From positions 62,001-126,000 of the forward strand of contig NZ_RSEK01000005.1 of the NCBI RefSeq assembly GCF_003958635.1: 64,000 nucleotides of DNA, written 5' to 3'. The stretch is from Altericroceibacterium xinjiangense. GTDB taxonomy: Bacteria > Pseudomonadota > Alphaproteobacteria > Sphingomonadales > Sphingomonadaceae. Under the pieces are notes generated by a model. The model did not search any database, was not told where the DNA came from, and saw only the letters and a program-made list of their open reading frames with translations. Position 1 is the stretch's first letter. Each line of letters opens with the position of its first letter. Both the position numbers and the translations under genes were made by a program. Shown piece by piece: positions 25,492 through 34,090 of the stretch.

Positions 25492-27291
25492 GTGCAGCTG
25501 GCGGATTTCGAAGCGGCGAACAACCTCGTGCAGCTGTTCCTTGACCGGGCGGACGAGCTGGGGGACGCCCCCTTTCTGTTCGCCAAGCACAAGGGTGACT
25601 GGCACGCGCTGACCTGGCGCGAAGCCGCGGGGCACGTCTGCCGGATCGCCGAATCCCTGCGCGCGCTTGGCCTTGAGGACGGAGACCGGGTGGTGCTGGT
25701 GTCCGAAAACCGGCCCGAATGGTGCCTCGCCGATCTGGCGATCATGGCTGCGGGCTGCATCACCGTCCCCGCCTACACCACCAACACCGAGCGCGATCAC
25801 CGGCACATCCTGACCGATTCCGGCGCGCGGGCGGCAATCGTGTCGAACCCCGCGCTCGCCGGCCCCTTGCTCGCCGCCGCCGCCGATTGCCCCTTGCTGG
25901 AACACGTCATCGGGATCGAGCTGGACGACGCGCAAGGCCCCTCCTTCGCCTTCCACCCCTGGGCCGACTTGCTTGCGGGAGAAGAAACGACGGCCCGCCA
26001 AGCGGTCGCGGCCCGCCTTGCCGCCATCGGGAGGCGGGACACGGCCTGCATCATCTACACCAGCGGCACCGGCGGCACGCCGCGCGGGGTGATCCTGTCC
26101 CACGGGGCGATCCTCGCCAACGTGGACGGCGCGGCCACCGTGCTGGTCACCGACTACGGCTGGGAAGTGCACCGCTTCCTGTCGTTCCTGCCGCTGAGCC
26201 ATGCGTATGAGCACACTGCAGGCCAGTTCCTGCCCATCGGGATGGGGGCGGAGATCTGGTACGCCCAGAACCTTGAAAAGCTCGCCGCCAACATTGCCGA
26301 GGTGAAGCCGACCTTCATGGTCGTGGTCCCCCGCTTGTTCGAGATGCTGCGGACCAAGATCATCCGCGAAGTCTGCCGGCAGGGCCGGATTGCCCGCTGG
26401 CTGATGGATCAGGCGCTGGCGCTGGGGGAACGGCAGACCGAAGGCCGGCAGCGCCCGGGCGACCGCTTGCTCGACAAGGTGCTGGACCGCACCCTGCGCC
26501 CCCGCATCCGTCACCGCTTCGGCGGACGCATCCACGCGCTGGTGTCCGGCGGCGCCCCGCTCAACACGGAGGTCGGCCGGTTCTTTCAGGCTCTCGGGAT
26601 CACCGTGCTGCAAGGCTATGGCCAGACCGAAGCCGCGCCGGTCATCAGCTGCAATTATCCTTCGGCCGGCATTCGCCTCGACACGGTCGGTCCGCCGCTC
26701 AAGGGCACAAAGGTCCGGATCGCGGAGGACGGGGAAATCCTCGTGCGCGGGGAAGTGGTGATGAAGGGCTACTGGAACAATCCGCAGGAAACCGCCCATG
26801 CGCTGCGAGACGGCTGGCTCCACACCGGGGATGTCGGCCATCTCGACGATGGCGGGCGGATCGTCATCACCGACCGCAAGAAGGACATCATCGTCAACGA
26901 CAAGGGCGACAATGTCGCCCCGCAGAAGATCGAAGGCATGCTGACGCTGCAGCCCGAAATCGGCCAGGCGATGGTCCACGGCGACCGCAAGCCTTACGTC
27001 GTCGCGCTGGTCGTGCCCGATGCTGAATGGGCGTTCGAATGGGCCCAGGCCGCGAACGAGCCGTTCGACCTGACCCACCTGCAACACCTCCCCCCGTTCC
27101 GCAGCGCGATCCGCAGCGCGGTTGACCGGATGAACGAGGACGTGCCCGTCACCGAAAAAGTCCGCCAGTTCGCCTTCGCGGACGAACCGTTCACCATCGA
27201 AAACGAAGAACTGACCCCCAGCCTGAAAATCCGCCGCCACAAGCTGCGCGAACGCTATGCCGACCGGCTGGAGCGGTTGTACAAGGCCTGA
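25492..27291 (+). CDS. Long-chain acyl-CoA synthetase-like AMP-dependent ligase
   Basis: A 599-residue ANL-superfamily enzyme that activates a carboxylic acid as acyl-AMP, then acyl-CoA. The AMP-binding loop reads YTSGTGGTPRGV; the common form is YTSGTTGxPKGV, so a T-to-G and a K-to-R exchange are present. Later motifs LQGYGQTEAAPVIS (A5), WLHTGDVGHLDDGGRIVITDRKKDI (A7/A8) and the C-terminal lysine region SLKIRRHKL are conserved. FadD15-like bacterial and eukaryotic-type ACSL proteins share this layout. The GTG at 25492, with AGGGAG 12 bases upstream, is taken as the start; a TTG at 25438 is the alternative. Confidence 0.88.
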   Translation: MQLADFEAANNLVQLFLDRADELGDAPFLFAKHKGDWHALTWREAAGHVCRIAESLRALGLEDGDRVVLVSENRPEWCLADLAIMAAGCITVPAYTTNTERDHRHILTDSGARAAIVSNPALAGPLLAAAADCPLLEHVIGIELDDAQGPSFAFHPWADLLAGEETTARQAVAARLAAIGRRDTACIIYTSGTGGTPRGVILSHGAILANVDGAATVLVTDYGWEVHRFLSFLPLSHAYEHTAGQFLPIGMGAEIWYAQNLEKLAANIAEVKPTFMVVVPRLFEMLRTKIIREVCRQGRIARWLMDQALALGERQTEGRQRPGDRLLDKVLDRTLRPRIRHRFGGRIHALVSGGAPLNTEVGRFFQALGITVLQGYGQTEAAPVISCNYPSAGIRLDTVGPPLKGTKVRIAEDGEILVRGEVVMKGYWNNPQETAHALRDGWLHTGDVGHLDDGGRIVITDRKKDIIVNDKGDNVAPQKIEGMLTLQPEIGQAMVHGDRKPYVVALVVPDAEWAFEWAQAANEPFDLTHLQHLPPFRSAIRSAVDRMNEDVPVTEKVRQFAFADEPFTIENEELTPSLKIRRHKLRERYADRLERLYKA

Positions 27292-27352
27292 GGCGGACTG
27301 TCCGGAATGGCTGGAAGGCAATTATTCAGGCCAGCCGCTCGCGCACAGCGGC

Positions 27353-27919
27353 TTACCCCTCTGGCTCCGCAGCAGGACGCAGATGGGGGATCAGGTGGGG
27401 AATGTAATCGGCTTTCCCAAGCTCCACCTTTTCACTGCGCAAGATCGCATAGGCGGTCATGACGTGAAAATAGAACTGGGCCACCGTCCAGTCGCGGGCA
27501 TATTGCTCCGCAGTCAGATCGAATATCATCCCGCTAGGAATTTCGTGCGGGATCGGACTGTCCGGCTCCATGTCGAGCGCGCGGGGCGGAAGTGCTTCCA
27601 GTAAGGCGACCGTCTCGCTGATCCGGTCCTGTGCGTCCGCGAGCGAACCGGGGCTTTCGCTTGCGTTGCGTCCCTCCTCGATCAATTCGCCGATCGAAGC
27701 CGGGAAAGGCAATCCCTGGAGGCGATGAGCGGCTTCCTGAGCCTGCACGCAGGCGAAGCGTATCTGGGTCGAAAGTGGGAACATGTCTGGTGCGAGGCGC
27801 GCCAGCAGGAGCGCCTCCGCCTCAGCTTCCGGCATCTGCGCCTGTGCCTTCCTCAACCAACCCGACAGCGCTTTCAGCATGTTCGTGTAGGTTGGAACCA
27901 ATAGGGTTGTCAGACGCAT
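27353..27919 (-). CDS. DUF1993 family protein
   Basis: A 188-residue cytoplasmic protein of the DUF1993 (DinB-like four-helix) family: MRLTTLLVPTYTNMLKALSGWLRKAQ, AQEAAHRLQGLPFP and YARDWTVAQFYFHVMTAYAILR. The late HVMTAYAILR helix with its His is the DinB-type metal-site vestige. Function is unknown; relatives are small-molecule-binding or thiol-related proteins. It is convergent with the ligase gene (61 bp between stops). The 431 bp upstream hold no other gene. Confidence 0.88.
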   Translation of the reverse strand: MRLTTLLVPTYTNMLKALSGWLRKAQAQMPEAEAEALLLARLAPDMFPLSTQIRFACVQAQEAAHRLQGLPFPASIGELIEEGRNASESPGSLADAQDRISETVALLEALPPRALDMEPDSPIPHEIPSGMIFDLTAEQYARDWTVAQFYFHVMTAYAILRSEKVELGKADYIPHLIPHLRPAAEPEG

Positions 27920-28350
27920 GGGGTTACTTTCGCTGGAGCCACAGCCCGGATCCTGCCGCGTCCATCCACCCTCTGCAATGGGTCGCTTCTACACCTGGCG
28001 CAAATGTCACGAATGGGCCGCAAGCCGACATTCCCGCTTCCCTACAGACCGGGCGCCCCGGCAAACCCGATGCGCTCTTTGCCATCGTGGTTTCCGCCGC
28101 TTCCAGCCACTCCTGCGATCATGCAGACCTCGGGTGGAAGCTTGCTGCTTGTTGCTCCCGGGCGAAAGGATATTTTAATTTTTACGTTCGCGCGATTTCG
28201 TCGATTTTTGACCGCAAACCCGCAGAACTCCGCAGGTTCACAGCGTGACACCCGGCTGTAGGACATGTCAGGTGTGTCAACCTCAGCGGGCCGTTTCGCC
28301 TTGGCCCAAGGGGGAGCCGTCCTGCCCCTCCCCGCGCCAAAGCCGAACGT
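27920..28350. other. 431-bp intergenic stretch without a gene
   Basis: Lies between the DUF1993 start and the thiSG stop, both on the minus strand. Frames here translate into low-complexity or improbable proteins and I find no tRNA or riboswitch. It holds two imperfect dyads (AATGTC/GACATT at 28003-28032; TGACAC/GTGTCA at 28246-28279) and one AT-rich segment near 28170. It presumably contains the DUF1993 promoter and the thiSG transcript end. Confidence 0.5.
28003..28032. repeat. Short inverted repeat in the DUF1993-thiSG spacer
   Basis: AATGTC (28003-28008) and GACATT (28027-28032) are perfect 6-bp complements around an 18-base spacer containing GAATGGGCCGCAAGCC; a similar GCAATGGGTCGCTT lies 26 bases upstream. 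The arrangement resembles dispersed short intergenic elements of sphingomonads, from memory only. Confidence 0.3.
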
Positions 28351-29331
28351 TCAGATCATTCCCGCCAGCGGACTCGAGGGATCGGCATATTTGCGGGTTG
28401 CCATGCGCCCGGAACGGTAAGCCTCGCGCCCGGCCTCGATCGCCAGCTTCATCGCGCGGGCCATGCGGATCGGGTCCTTCGCCTCGGCAATGGCGGTGTT
28501 CATAAGCACGCCGTCGCAGCCCAGCTCCATCGCCACGGCCGCGTCGCTCGCGGTGCCGACCCCGGCATCGACCAGCACGGGCACGCTGGCGCCTTCCACG
28601 ATCAGGCGGATGGTCACCCGGTTCTGGATGCCCAGCCCCGATCCGATCGGCGCGCCCAGCGGCATCACCGCAACCGCGCCGGCTTCTTCCAGCTGCTTGG
28701 CCGCGATCGGATCGTCGGTGCAGTAGACCATTGGCAGGAACCCCTCTTTCGCGAGGGTTTCCGTCGCGCGCAGCGTCTCGCGCATGTCGGGATACAGCGT
28801 GCGCGCCTCGCCCAGCACTTCCAGCTTCACCAGGTCCCAGCCGCCCGCCTCGCGCGCCAGCCGCAGCGTGCGGATCGCGTCCTCGGCGGTGAAGCAGCCG
28901 GCAGTGTTCGGCAGGTAGGTGATCTTCTTCGGGTCGATGAAGTCGGTCAGCATCGGCGCCTTGGGGTCCGATACGTTGACCCGGCGCACCGCGACCGTGA
29001 CGATCTCGGCCCCGCTCGCCTCCACGGCAGCCGCGTTCTGGGCGAAGTCCCTGTACTTTCCGGTGCCGACGATCAGGCGGGACCGGAAGGTGCGGCCCGC
29101 GACGGTCCAGGTATCGTCCTCATGATCGCCGCCGCCGACGAAGTGGACGATTTCCAGCACGTCGCCATTGCTCAGCGGCGCGTGTTCCAGCGTGGAGCGC
29201 GGCACGATTTCGCCGTTGCGCTCCACCGCAACCTTTTCGGGGGTGAGCTCCAGCTCCCGCACGAGAGCGGCGATGGTCGAAGCCGAGGTCCGGTGGGCCT
29301 GGCCGTTAAGAGTTAGGGATAGCGCAGTCAT
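28351..29331 (-). CDS. thiSG: Fused sulfur carrier ThiS and thiazole synthase ThiG
   Basis: A 326-residue bifunctional protein of thiamine synthesis. Residues 1-67 are ThiS (ubiquitin fold, [24 protein letters not shown]) ending in the diglycine of IVHFVGGG (66-68). Residues 75-326 are ThiG, a TIM barrel that makes the thiazole phosphate: Schiff-base K169 in [26 protein letters not shown] and [18 protein letters not shown]. In free ThiS the GG must be C-terminal to become a thiocarboxylate, so the fusion implies cleavage or unusual chemistry. Its start lies inside the end of the MerC-like gene (26-bp overlap). Confidence 0.9.
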   Translation of the reverse strand: MTALSLTLNGQAHRTSASTIAALVRELELTPEKVAVERNGEIVPRSTLEHAPLSNGDVLEIVHFVGGGDHEDDTWTVAGRTFRSRLIVGTGKYRDFAQNAAAVEASGAEIVTVAVRRVNVSDPKAPMLTDFIDPKKITYLPNTAGCFTAEDAIRTLRLAREAGGWDLVKLEVLGEARTLYPDMRETLRATETLAKEGFLPMVYCTDDPIAAKQLEEAGAVAVMPLGAPIGSGLGIQNRVTIRLIVEGASVPVLVDAGVGTASDAAVAMELGCDGVLMNTAIAEAKDPIRMARAMKLAIEAGREAYRSGRMATRKYADPSSPLAGMI

Positions 29332-29719
29332 CGCCTTCAGGCGATAGCGGTTCCTTCGCGCGACGCAAGTTGAGCACGTGGCCCACGGCGACGAGCGAGA
29401 CGCCGATCACGGTCAGCACCGCTTCCTTGCTCCCGTGCGGGACCAGCAGCGCGGCGCCCATGAAGCCCAGCCCGACGATCGCAACGACGGAAGGCGCAAC
29501 CCGGCGATGGCGCAGCGCCCCCATGCCGATCGAGAACGCCGCGATCATTGCCGCCAGCCCCAGCCCGACCCGGTGGATCGAGGGTTCGAGCAGCAATCCG
29601 CCGCCGATGCCAAGCCCGGCGACCAGCACCAGCGTGCCCAGGCAATGGACAACGCACAGCCCGGACAGGAGCATTCCGGCCCGGTCCAGCCGGTCGCGCA
29701 AGTAGTGGAGGGCCCGCAT
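29306..29719 (-). CDS. MerC-domain membrane protein
   Basis: A 137-residue protein with four hydrophobic helices and the MerC-like Cys/His segment [18 protein letters not shown] near the N-terminus; MerC proteins take up mercuric ions, but small chromosomal relatives are of unknown role. The cytoplasmic end is hydrophilic ([19 protein letters not shown]). The ATG at 29719 begins [17 protein letters not shown]; other upstream starts lack support. It is the upstream partner of thiSG (26-bp overlap) and divergent from the heme A synthase gene, 100 bp away. No other mercury genes are present. Confidence 0.75.
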   Translation of the reverse strand: MRALHYLRDRLDRAGMLLSGLCVVHCLGTLVLVAGLGIGGGLLLEPSIHRVGLGLAAMIAAFSIGMGALRHRRVAPSVVAIVGLGFMGAALLVPHGSKEAVLTVIGVSLVAVGHVLNLRRAKEPLSPEGDDCAIPNS

Positions 29720-29819
29720 AGCGCGATTCGTGTAGGGACCGAAGCTCCACAGTTCAATCGCGACGGCGGCTGGTCGCAGAACACTTGCGATTCGCGCTCG
29801 CGCGGCGCAGGGGCGCGGC

Positions 29820-30905
29820 ATGGTTGCAACAACTGGACGAATCGACGGCGCGCCCGCGATTCCCGCGCGCGCGCTGCGCCCGATCGCCGTGTCCAACTGG
29901 CTGCTGGTGATCGCCGCGCTCGTCGTGCTGATCGTGACGGTCGGAGGGATCACCCGCCTGACCGAATCGGGGCTTTCGATCACCGAGTGGAAGCCGGTGA
30001 CTGGTGCGCTTCCCCCGCTGACCGACGCGCAGTGGCAGGCGGAATTCGCGGCCTATCAGCGCATTCCGCAATACATCGAGGTCAACGGTCCCGCCGGGAT
30101 GACCCTGGCCGACTACAAGTTCATCTACTTCTGGGAATGGCTCCACCGGCTGCTCGGCCGGGCGATCGGGCTCGCCTTCGCGCTGCCGCTGGCGTGGTTC
30201 TGGATTCGCGGAGCAATTCCCGCCGGGTACAAGCCGCGGCTTGTCGCCCTGCTGGCTCTCGGCGGGCTGCAAGGAGTGATCGGCTGGTGGATGGTGTCCT
30301 CCGGCCTTTCCGCCGATGCCGGTGACCGGGTCAGCCACTTCCGGCTGGCGACCCATTTGCTGGTGGCACTGTTCACGCTCGGCGGCCTTATCTGGACCGC
30401 ACTGGACTTGCGGGCGCTCGCCCGCGGCGAAGAGGAAGCGCGCCTGACGGGCTTCGGCGCTCTCGTGCTGATCATACTGACGATCCAGCTGTTCTTCGGC
30501 GCGCAGGTTGCCGGAATGCGCTCCGGCGTGGTCGCTGGGGGCGGCTGGTTCAGCTGGGATTCGTGGCCGCTGATGCAGGGCAGCTTCTTTCCCGAAGGTG
30601 TCTACTGGGCAGGCGGCGTCCTTCAGGCGTTCCTGACCGATCCCTTCCTGGTTCACTTCGTCCATCGCTGGGGGGCGTGGGTGGTCGTGGCGCTGCTGGT
30701 GGTGCTCGCCCGCCGGATCCGCCGTCCGGCGCGCAAGGCCTCGGTCGCGATCCACAGCGCCTTCGGCATCCAGATCCTGCTGGGCATCGCCACCGTCTGG
30801 TCGGGCGTCGCCTTGTGGCTGGCAGTCGCGCACCAGCTGGTCGGCGCCCTGCTGGTCGCGGCGGTGGCCTGGGGCGTCCATGTGCTCGGGCGGCGACCGG
30901 CGTGA
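29820..30905 (+). CDS. ctaA: Heme A synthase, COX15/CtaA family
   Basis: A 361-residue eight-helix membrane enzyme that oxidises heme O to heme A for aa3-type cytochrome oxidase. Conserved His landmarks: EWLHRLLGR, HFRLATHL, VHFVHRWGAW and AVAHQLVGA, forming the two heme sites, with GGITRLTESGLSITEWKPV in the first periplasmic stretch. An alphaproteobacterial COX15-type start (residues 1-25 hydrophilic) fits. Its TGA overlaps the GTG of cutA. Confidence 0.95.
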   Translation: MVATTGRIDGAPAIPARALRPIAVSNWLLVIAALVVLIVTVGGITRLTESGLSITEWKPVTGALPPLTDAQWQAEFAAYQRIPQYIEVNGPAGMTLADYKFIYFWEWLHRLLGRAIGLAFALPLAWFWIRGAIPAGYKPRLVALLALGGLQGVIGWWMVSSGLSADAGDRVSHFRLATHLLVALFTLGGLIWTALDLRALARGEEEARLTGFGALVLIILTIQLFFGAQVAGMRSGVVAGGGWFSWDSWPLMQGSFFPEGVYWAGGVLQAFLTDPFLVHFVHRWGAWVVVALLVVLARRIRRPARKASVAIHSAFGIQILLGIATVWSGVALWLAVAHQLVGALLVAAVAWGVHVLGRRPA

Positions 30906-31249
30906 GTCCGGCCCCCGGGCAGCCGGAAGGACCTGCGCTGGTCTGGTGCCCTTTCGCGGATGAGGACAGCGCAGCAGCCGCGGCCTCGACCCTGCTCGAC
31001 GAAGGGTTGATTGCTTGCGCGAACATCCTCCCGCCCATGCGCTCCCTCTACTGCTGGCAGGGCGAACGGGGCGAATCGCGTGAATGCGGCGCACTGCTGA
31101 AGACTGATGCTGCCCTCCTGGAGCGCGCCTGCGCCCGTCTGGCGGAAATCCACCCTTATCAGGACCCCGCGATCCTCGGCTGGCGATGCGCCGAAAGCAC
31201 GCCGGCCACCGCGCTGTGGCTGGGTGCGCTGCTGGCGGATAAATCCTGA
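30902..31249 (+). CDS. cutA: Divalent-cation tolerance protein CutA
   Basis: A 115-residue trimeric alpha/beta signalling-type protein with the CutA features: EGLIACANILPPMRSLYCWQGE (conserved SxYxWxGE region), a lysine in LLKTDAALLE and HPYQDPAILG. Its role in copper tolerance in E. coli is indirect and unclear. It begins with GTG at 30902, overlapping the heme A synthase stop as GTGA, so the two are coupled. About 130 bp with a promoter-like element separate it from rplM. Confidence 0.88.
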   Translation: MSPAPGQPEGPALVWCPFADEDSAAAAASTLLDEGLIACANILPPMRSLYCWQGERGESRECGALLKTDAALLERACARLAEIHPYQDPAILGWRCAESTPATALWLGALLADKS

Positions 31250-31287
31250 AGGTATTATTATACCTCCCCCCAAAGGCGCAGAATCGC

Positions 31288-31316
31288 TTGACTTGAGAGG
31301 TCCAAAAGAACAAATG
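31288..31316 (+). promoter_or_regulatory. Promoter candidate for rplM-rpsI
   Basis: TTGACT (31288-31293), a 17-base spacer and CAAATG (31311-31316). The -35 is close to the sigma-70 consensus, but the -10 is poor. It would give a leader of about 60 nt before rplM. Confidence 0.35.
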
Positions 31317-31382
31317 GCGCCCTTCTCGCGCCGATGCCGCCGGCACGCTGCGCGGACGGATTGAACAAGGACAAGAACAGCC

Positions 31383-31862
31383 ATGAAGGCGCTCACCAAA
31401 GCGACCCGGTCGATCAAGCCGGCCGAGGTCGAAAAGAACTGGCACCTGATCGATGCCGAAGGGCTGGTCGTCGGCCGCCTCGCCGCCATCGTCGCCAACC
31501 TGCTGCGCGGCAAGCACAAGCCCAGCTTCACCCCGCACGTCGATTGCGGCGATCACGTTGTCGTGATCAACGCCGACAAGGTCCGTTTCACCGGCAACAA
31601 GCTGGGTGAGAAGGTCTATTACAAGCACACCGGCTATATCGGCGGGATCAAGGAAGTGACCGCCCAGAAGGTGCTGGAAGGCCGTTTTCCAGAACGCGTT
31701 CTGGAAAAGGCTGTTGAGCGCATGATTCCGCGCGGCCCGCTCGGCCGTCAGCAGATGAAGGCGCTGCACCTTTATGCCGGCAGCGAGCATCCGCACGCGG
31801 GCACCCAGCCCCAGCCGCTCGATGTTGCTTCGATGAACCGCAAGAACAAGGCAGCCAAGTGA
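31383..31862 (+). CDS. rplM: 50S ribosomal protein L13
   Basis: A 159-residue early-assembly large-subunit protein. It has the L13 signature [64 protein letters not shown] and [25 protein letters not shown]. Its TGA overlaps the ATG of rpsI (TGATG), the usual L13-S9 pair. A promoter-like element lies at 31288. Confidence 0.98.
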   Translation: MKALTKATRSIKPAEVEKNWHLIDAEGLVVGRLAAIVANLLRGKHKPSFTPHVDCGDHVVVINADKVRFTGNKLGEKVYYKHTGYIGGIKEVTAQKVLEGRFPERVLEKAVERMIPRGPLGRQQMKALHLYAGSEHPHAGTQPQPLDVASMNRKNKAAK

Positions 31863-32434
31863 TGGCCGACGAAACCACCCCCGACACGGGCAGCACCAAC
31901 ACCGGCACCCTTTCCGACCTGGCGGATCTCCGCACGGCGGTTGCCGCTTCCGCCGATGCATCCAGCGACGCGTCGTCCGAAGATGCCGCGGCTGCCCCGA
32001 TCATCCCGGTCAGCAACGCCCCGCTGCGCGAGCAGGAGCTTGACGCGCAGGGCCGCGCTTACGCCACCGGCCGCCGCAAGGACGCAGTCGCCCGCGTGTG
32101 GATCAAGCCCGGCAGCGGCAAGATCACGGTCAATGGCCGTGACCAGGAAGTCTACTTCGCCCGTCCGACCCTGCGCCTGGTGATCAACCAGCCGTTCGGG
32201 ATCGCCGGCCGCGACGGTCAGTACGATGTGGTCTGCACCGTCACCGGCGGCGGGCTTTCCGGCCAGGCCGGCGCGGTCAAGCATGGCATCGCCCAGGCGC
32301 TGTCGAAGTTCGAACCGGCGCTGCGCAGCACCGTCAAGGCCGCCGGTTTCCTGACCCGCGACCCCCGCGTCGTCGAGCGCAAGAAGTACGGCAAGGCCAA
32401 GGCTCGCCGCAGCTTCCAGTTCTCGAAGCGCTAA
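31862..32434 (+). CDS. rpsI: 30S ribosomal protein S9
   Basis: A 190-residue protein; the S9 core starts near residue 65 ([26 protein letters not shown]) and ends in the tRNA-contacting tail [17 protein letters not shown]. Residues 1-60 form an acidic Asp/Ala/Ser-rich extension absent from E. coli S9 (130 aa) but common in Sphingomonadales and some other alphaproteobacteria. It starts in the rplM stop (TGATG) and is followed by a strong terminator. Confidence 0.97.
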   Translation: MADETTPDTGSTNTGTLSDLADLRTAVAASADASSDASSEDAAAAPIIPVSNAPLREQELDAQGRAYATGRRKDAVARVWIKPGSGKITVNGRDQEVYFARPTLRLVINQPFGIAGRDGQYDVVCTVTGGGLSGQAGAVKHGIAQALSKFEPALRSTVKAAGFLTRDPRVVERKKYGKAKARRSFQFSKR

Positions 32435-32458
32435 GCGAAGCGAAATTTCGCAATCAAG

Positions 32459-32487
32459 GGGCGGTCCGGAAACGGGCCGCCCTTTTT
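32459..32487 (+). terminator. Rho-independent terminator of rplM-rpsI
   Basis: A 10-bp stem (32459-32468 with 32473-32482; one G-U pair) closed by a GAAA tetraloop and followed by TTTTT (32483-32487), 24 bp after the rpsI stop. Confidence 0.9.
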
Positions 32488-32567
32488 GTATGCGCCTGTC
32501 GCCCCTTCCAGTCGCTTGCGAACAGTGCTTCCCCCGCTAGACTGGCAGTGCTTGCGGGGGAGACGGT

Positions 32568-33305
32568 ATGGGACAGATGTGGCGAACCATGGCCGCCTCG
32601 GTTGTGTTTGCAACCAGTCCGCCGGTTCTGGCGCAGTCGGCTATCCCGGAAGTTCCCGCCGCTTCGGGCACCCTGCTCCAGATCGAAGCGACGGGCACTG
32701 CACGGGCCGCTCCGGACGTCATGACGGTAACCGCCGGCATCGTTACCACCGGGTCGACGGCGATCGAGGCGCTCAACCGAAACGATGAGCTCGCCGGCCG
32801 GATGATCGGGGCCGTCAAAGCCTCAGGGATCCCGATAGGGACACTCCAGACCGCATCTTTGTCGGTGAACCCGCGTTTTGCCGGCAACCGGAACCGGGAC
32901 GAAAGCGAAGAGCAGGCTCCCCGGATTACCGGCTATATCGCCCGCAACTCGCTGGAGATCGAGCTGGTGCAAGTCGCCCAGGCCAGCGAACTCATCGGCC
33001 TCCTGTTCGAAGCGGGGGCGAATGAAATTCGCGGACCGGTCTTTTCCCTTCGCAATCCCACGCCTGTACAGCGGCAAGCCGAACGGGCCGCCGTCGCCGC
33101 AGCGCTGCATGAGGCGCAAAACTATGCCGACGCCCTCGGGATGAAAGTTTCCCGGGTGGTTCGGGTGTCCGATCGCAGCTTTCGCAGCGATGAGCGCCAG
33201 ATGATCGTCGTTACCGGATCAAGGATTGGCGTTACACCGATCGAACCGGGAGAGATCACGTCCGAGGTGACGGTCCACGCGGAGTTCCTGCTCCAGCCGA
33301 AGTAA
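32568..33305 (+). CDS. SIMPL (DUF541) domain periplasmic protein
   Basis: A 245-residue secreted protein: signal peptide MGQMWRTMAASVVFATSPPVLAQ, then a SIMPL domain with IEATGTARAAPDVMTVTAGI, LSVNPRFAGNRN, ITGYIARNSLEIEL and AALHEAQNYADALGMKVSRVV. Relatives form oligomeric periplasmic or surface assemblies, and one is linked to oxidative-stress resistance, but no activity is certain. GGGGGAGA before the ATG is the ribosome site. It precedes pcm by 92 bp. Confidence 0.85.
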   Translation: MGQMWRTMAASVVFATSPPVLAQSAIPEVPAASGTLLQIEATGTARAAPDVMTVTAGIVTTGSTAIEALNRNDELAGRMIGAVKASGIPIGTLQTASLSVNPRFAGNRNRDESEEQAPRITGYIARNSLEIELVQVAQASELIGLLFEAGANEIRGPVFSLRNPTPVQRQAERAAVAAALHEAQNYADALGMKVSRVVRVSDRSFRSDERQMIVVTGSRIGVTPIEPGEITSEVTVHAEFLLQPK

Positions 33306-33397
33306 CCGCAAACTGCCGAACCTCACCACCGAGTCCCCGCAATCCTTGGAACAAAGCCCCGGCGGGTCCGCTATTCGGATCAGAGCCGGAGGAATTC

Positions 33398-34072
33398 ATG
33401 AAGCCCCTGACCGAAAAGCACCTTGCGATTCTTCGCAGGCACATGGTCGAGATCGTCGAGATGCATCTCGACCTCGCCAGCGACGAAATCGGCAAGAGCG
33501 TGCTCAGTCCCGATTTGCGCCGCGCCCTGATGGAAGTGCCGCGGCACTTGTTCGTGCCTCAGCCGCTCATGGCGGTGGCGTATCAGGACACACCGCTGCC
33601 GATCGGCTTTGAAAAGACCATCTCCCAGCCGTTTATCGGCGCCTTGATGATAGACCTGCTGGATCTCGAGCCCGGGCAGCGCGTGCTCGAGATCGGAACC
33701 GGCCTCGGATACCAAGCCGCGATCCTGGCCGAAATGGGTGCGGAAGTGTTCAGCGTCGAGGTGGTGGAGGAGTTTGCAGAAACGGCGGAAAGCCAGTTCC
33801 TGGCGCTTGGTTACGATATCGAGGTCCGCGTGGGAGATGGCTCGCGCGGATGGGCCGATCACGGGCCTTACGATGCCATCCTGGTGACCGCCGCCGCATC
33901 GGAGGTTCCGCCGGACCTGGTCGAACAGCTTGCCCCCCAAGGGCGCATCGTGCTTCCGCTTGGAGGGGCCGATGTCCAGAAACTGAGCGTGGTCGAAAAG
34001 CGGCCGAACGGCTCCTTTCAGACCCGCGCAATCATCCCTGCCCGTTTTACACAGCTGGAAGTCGCGGGCTGA
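33398..34072 (+). CDS. pcm: Protein-L-isoaspartate O-methyltransferase
   Basis: A 224-residue repair methyltransferase that methylates isoaspartyl residues of aged proteins using SAM. The SAM-binding motif VLEIGTGLGYQAAILAEMG, the post-I acidic VFSVEVVEEF and the DGSRGW loop (motif with Gly/Asp) are present, and the N-terminal SDEI-PRHLFVP-YQDTPLPIG core (here MEVPRHLFVPQPLMAVAYQD) is typical. GGAGGAATTC before the ATG is a strong ribosome site. A second, degenerate PIMT-like protein is at 38945. Confidence 0.93.
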   Translation: MKPLTEKHLAILRRHMVEIVEMHLDLASDEIGKSVLSPDLRRALMEVPRHLFVPQPLMAVAYQDTPLPIGFEKTISQPFIGALMIDLLDLEPGQRVLEIGTGLGYQAAILAEMGAEVFSVEVVEEFAETAESQFLALGYDIEVRVGDGSRGWADHGPYDAILVTAAASEVPPDLVEQLAPQGRIVLPLGGADVQKLSVVEKRPNGSFQTRAIIPARFTQLEVAG

Positions 34073-34090
34073 TCGAACGCACGGTCCGGG

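Noticed and set aside
29720-29819. TPP riboswitch upstream of the thiSG unit
   Set aside because: No thi-box or CUGAGA-type core is visible in the 100-bp gap before the MerC-like gene.
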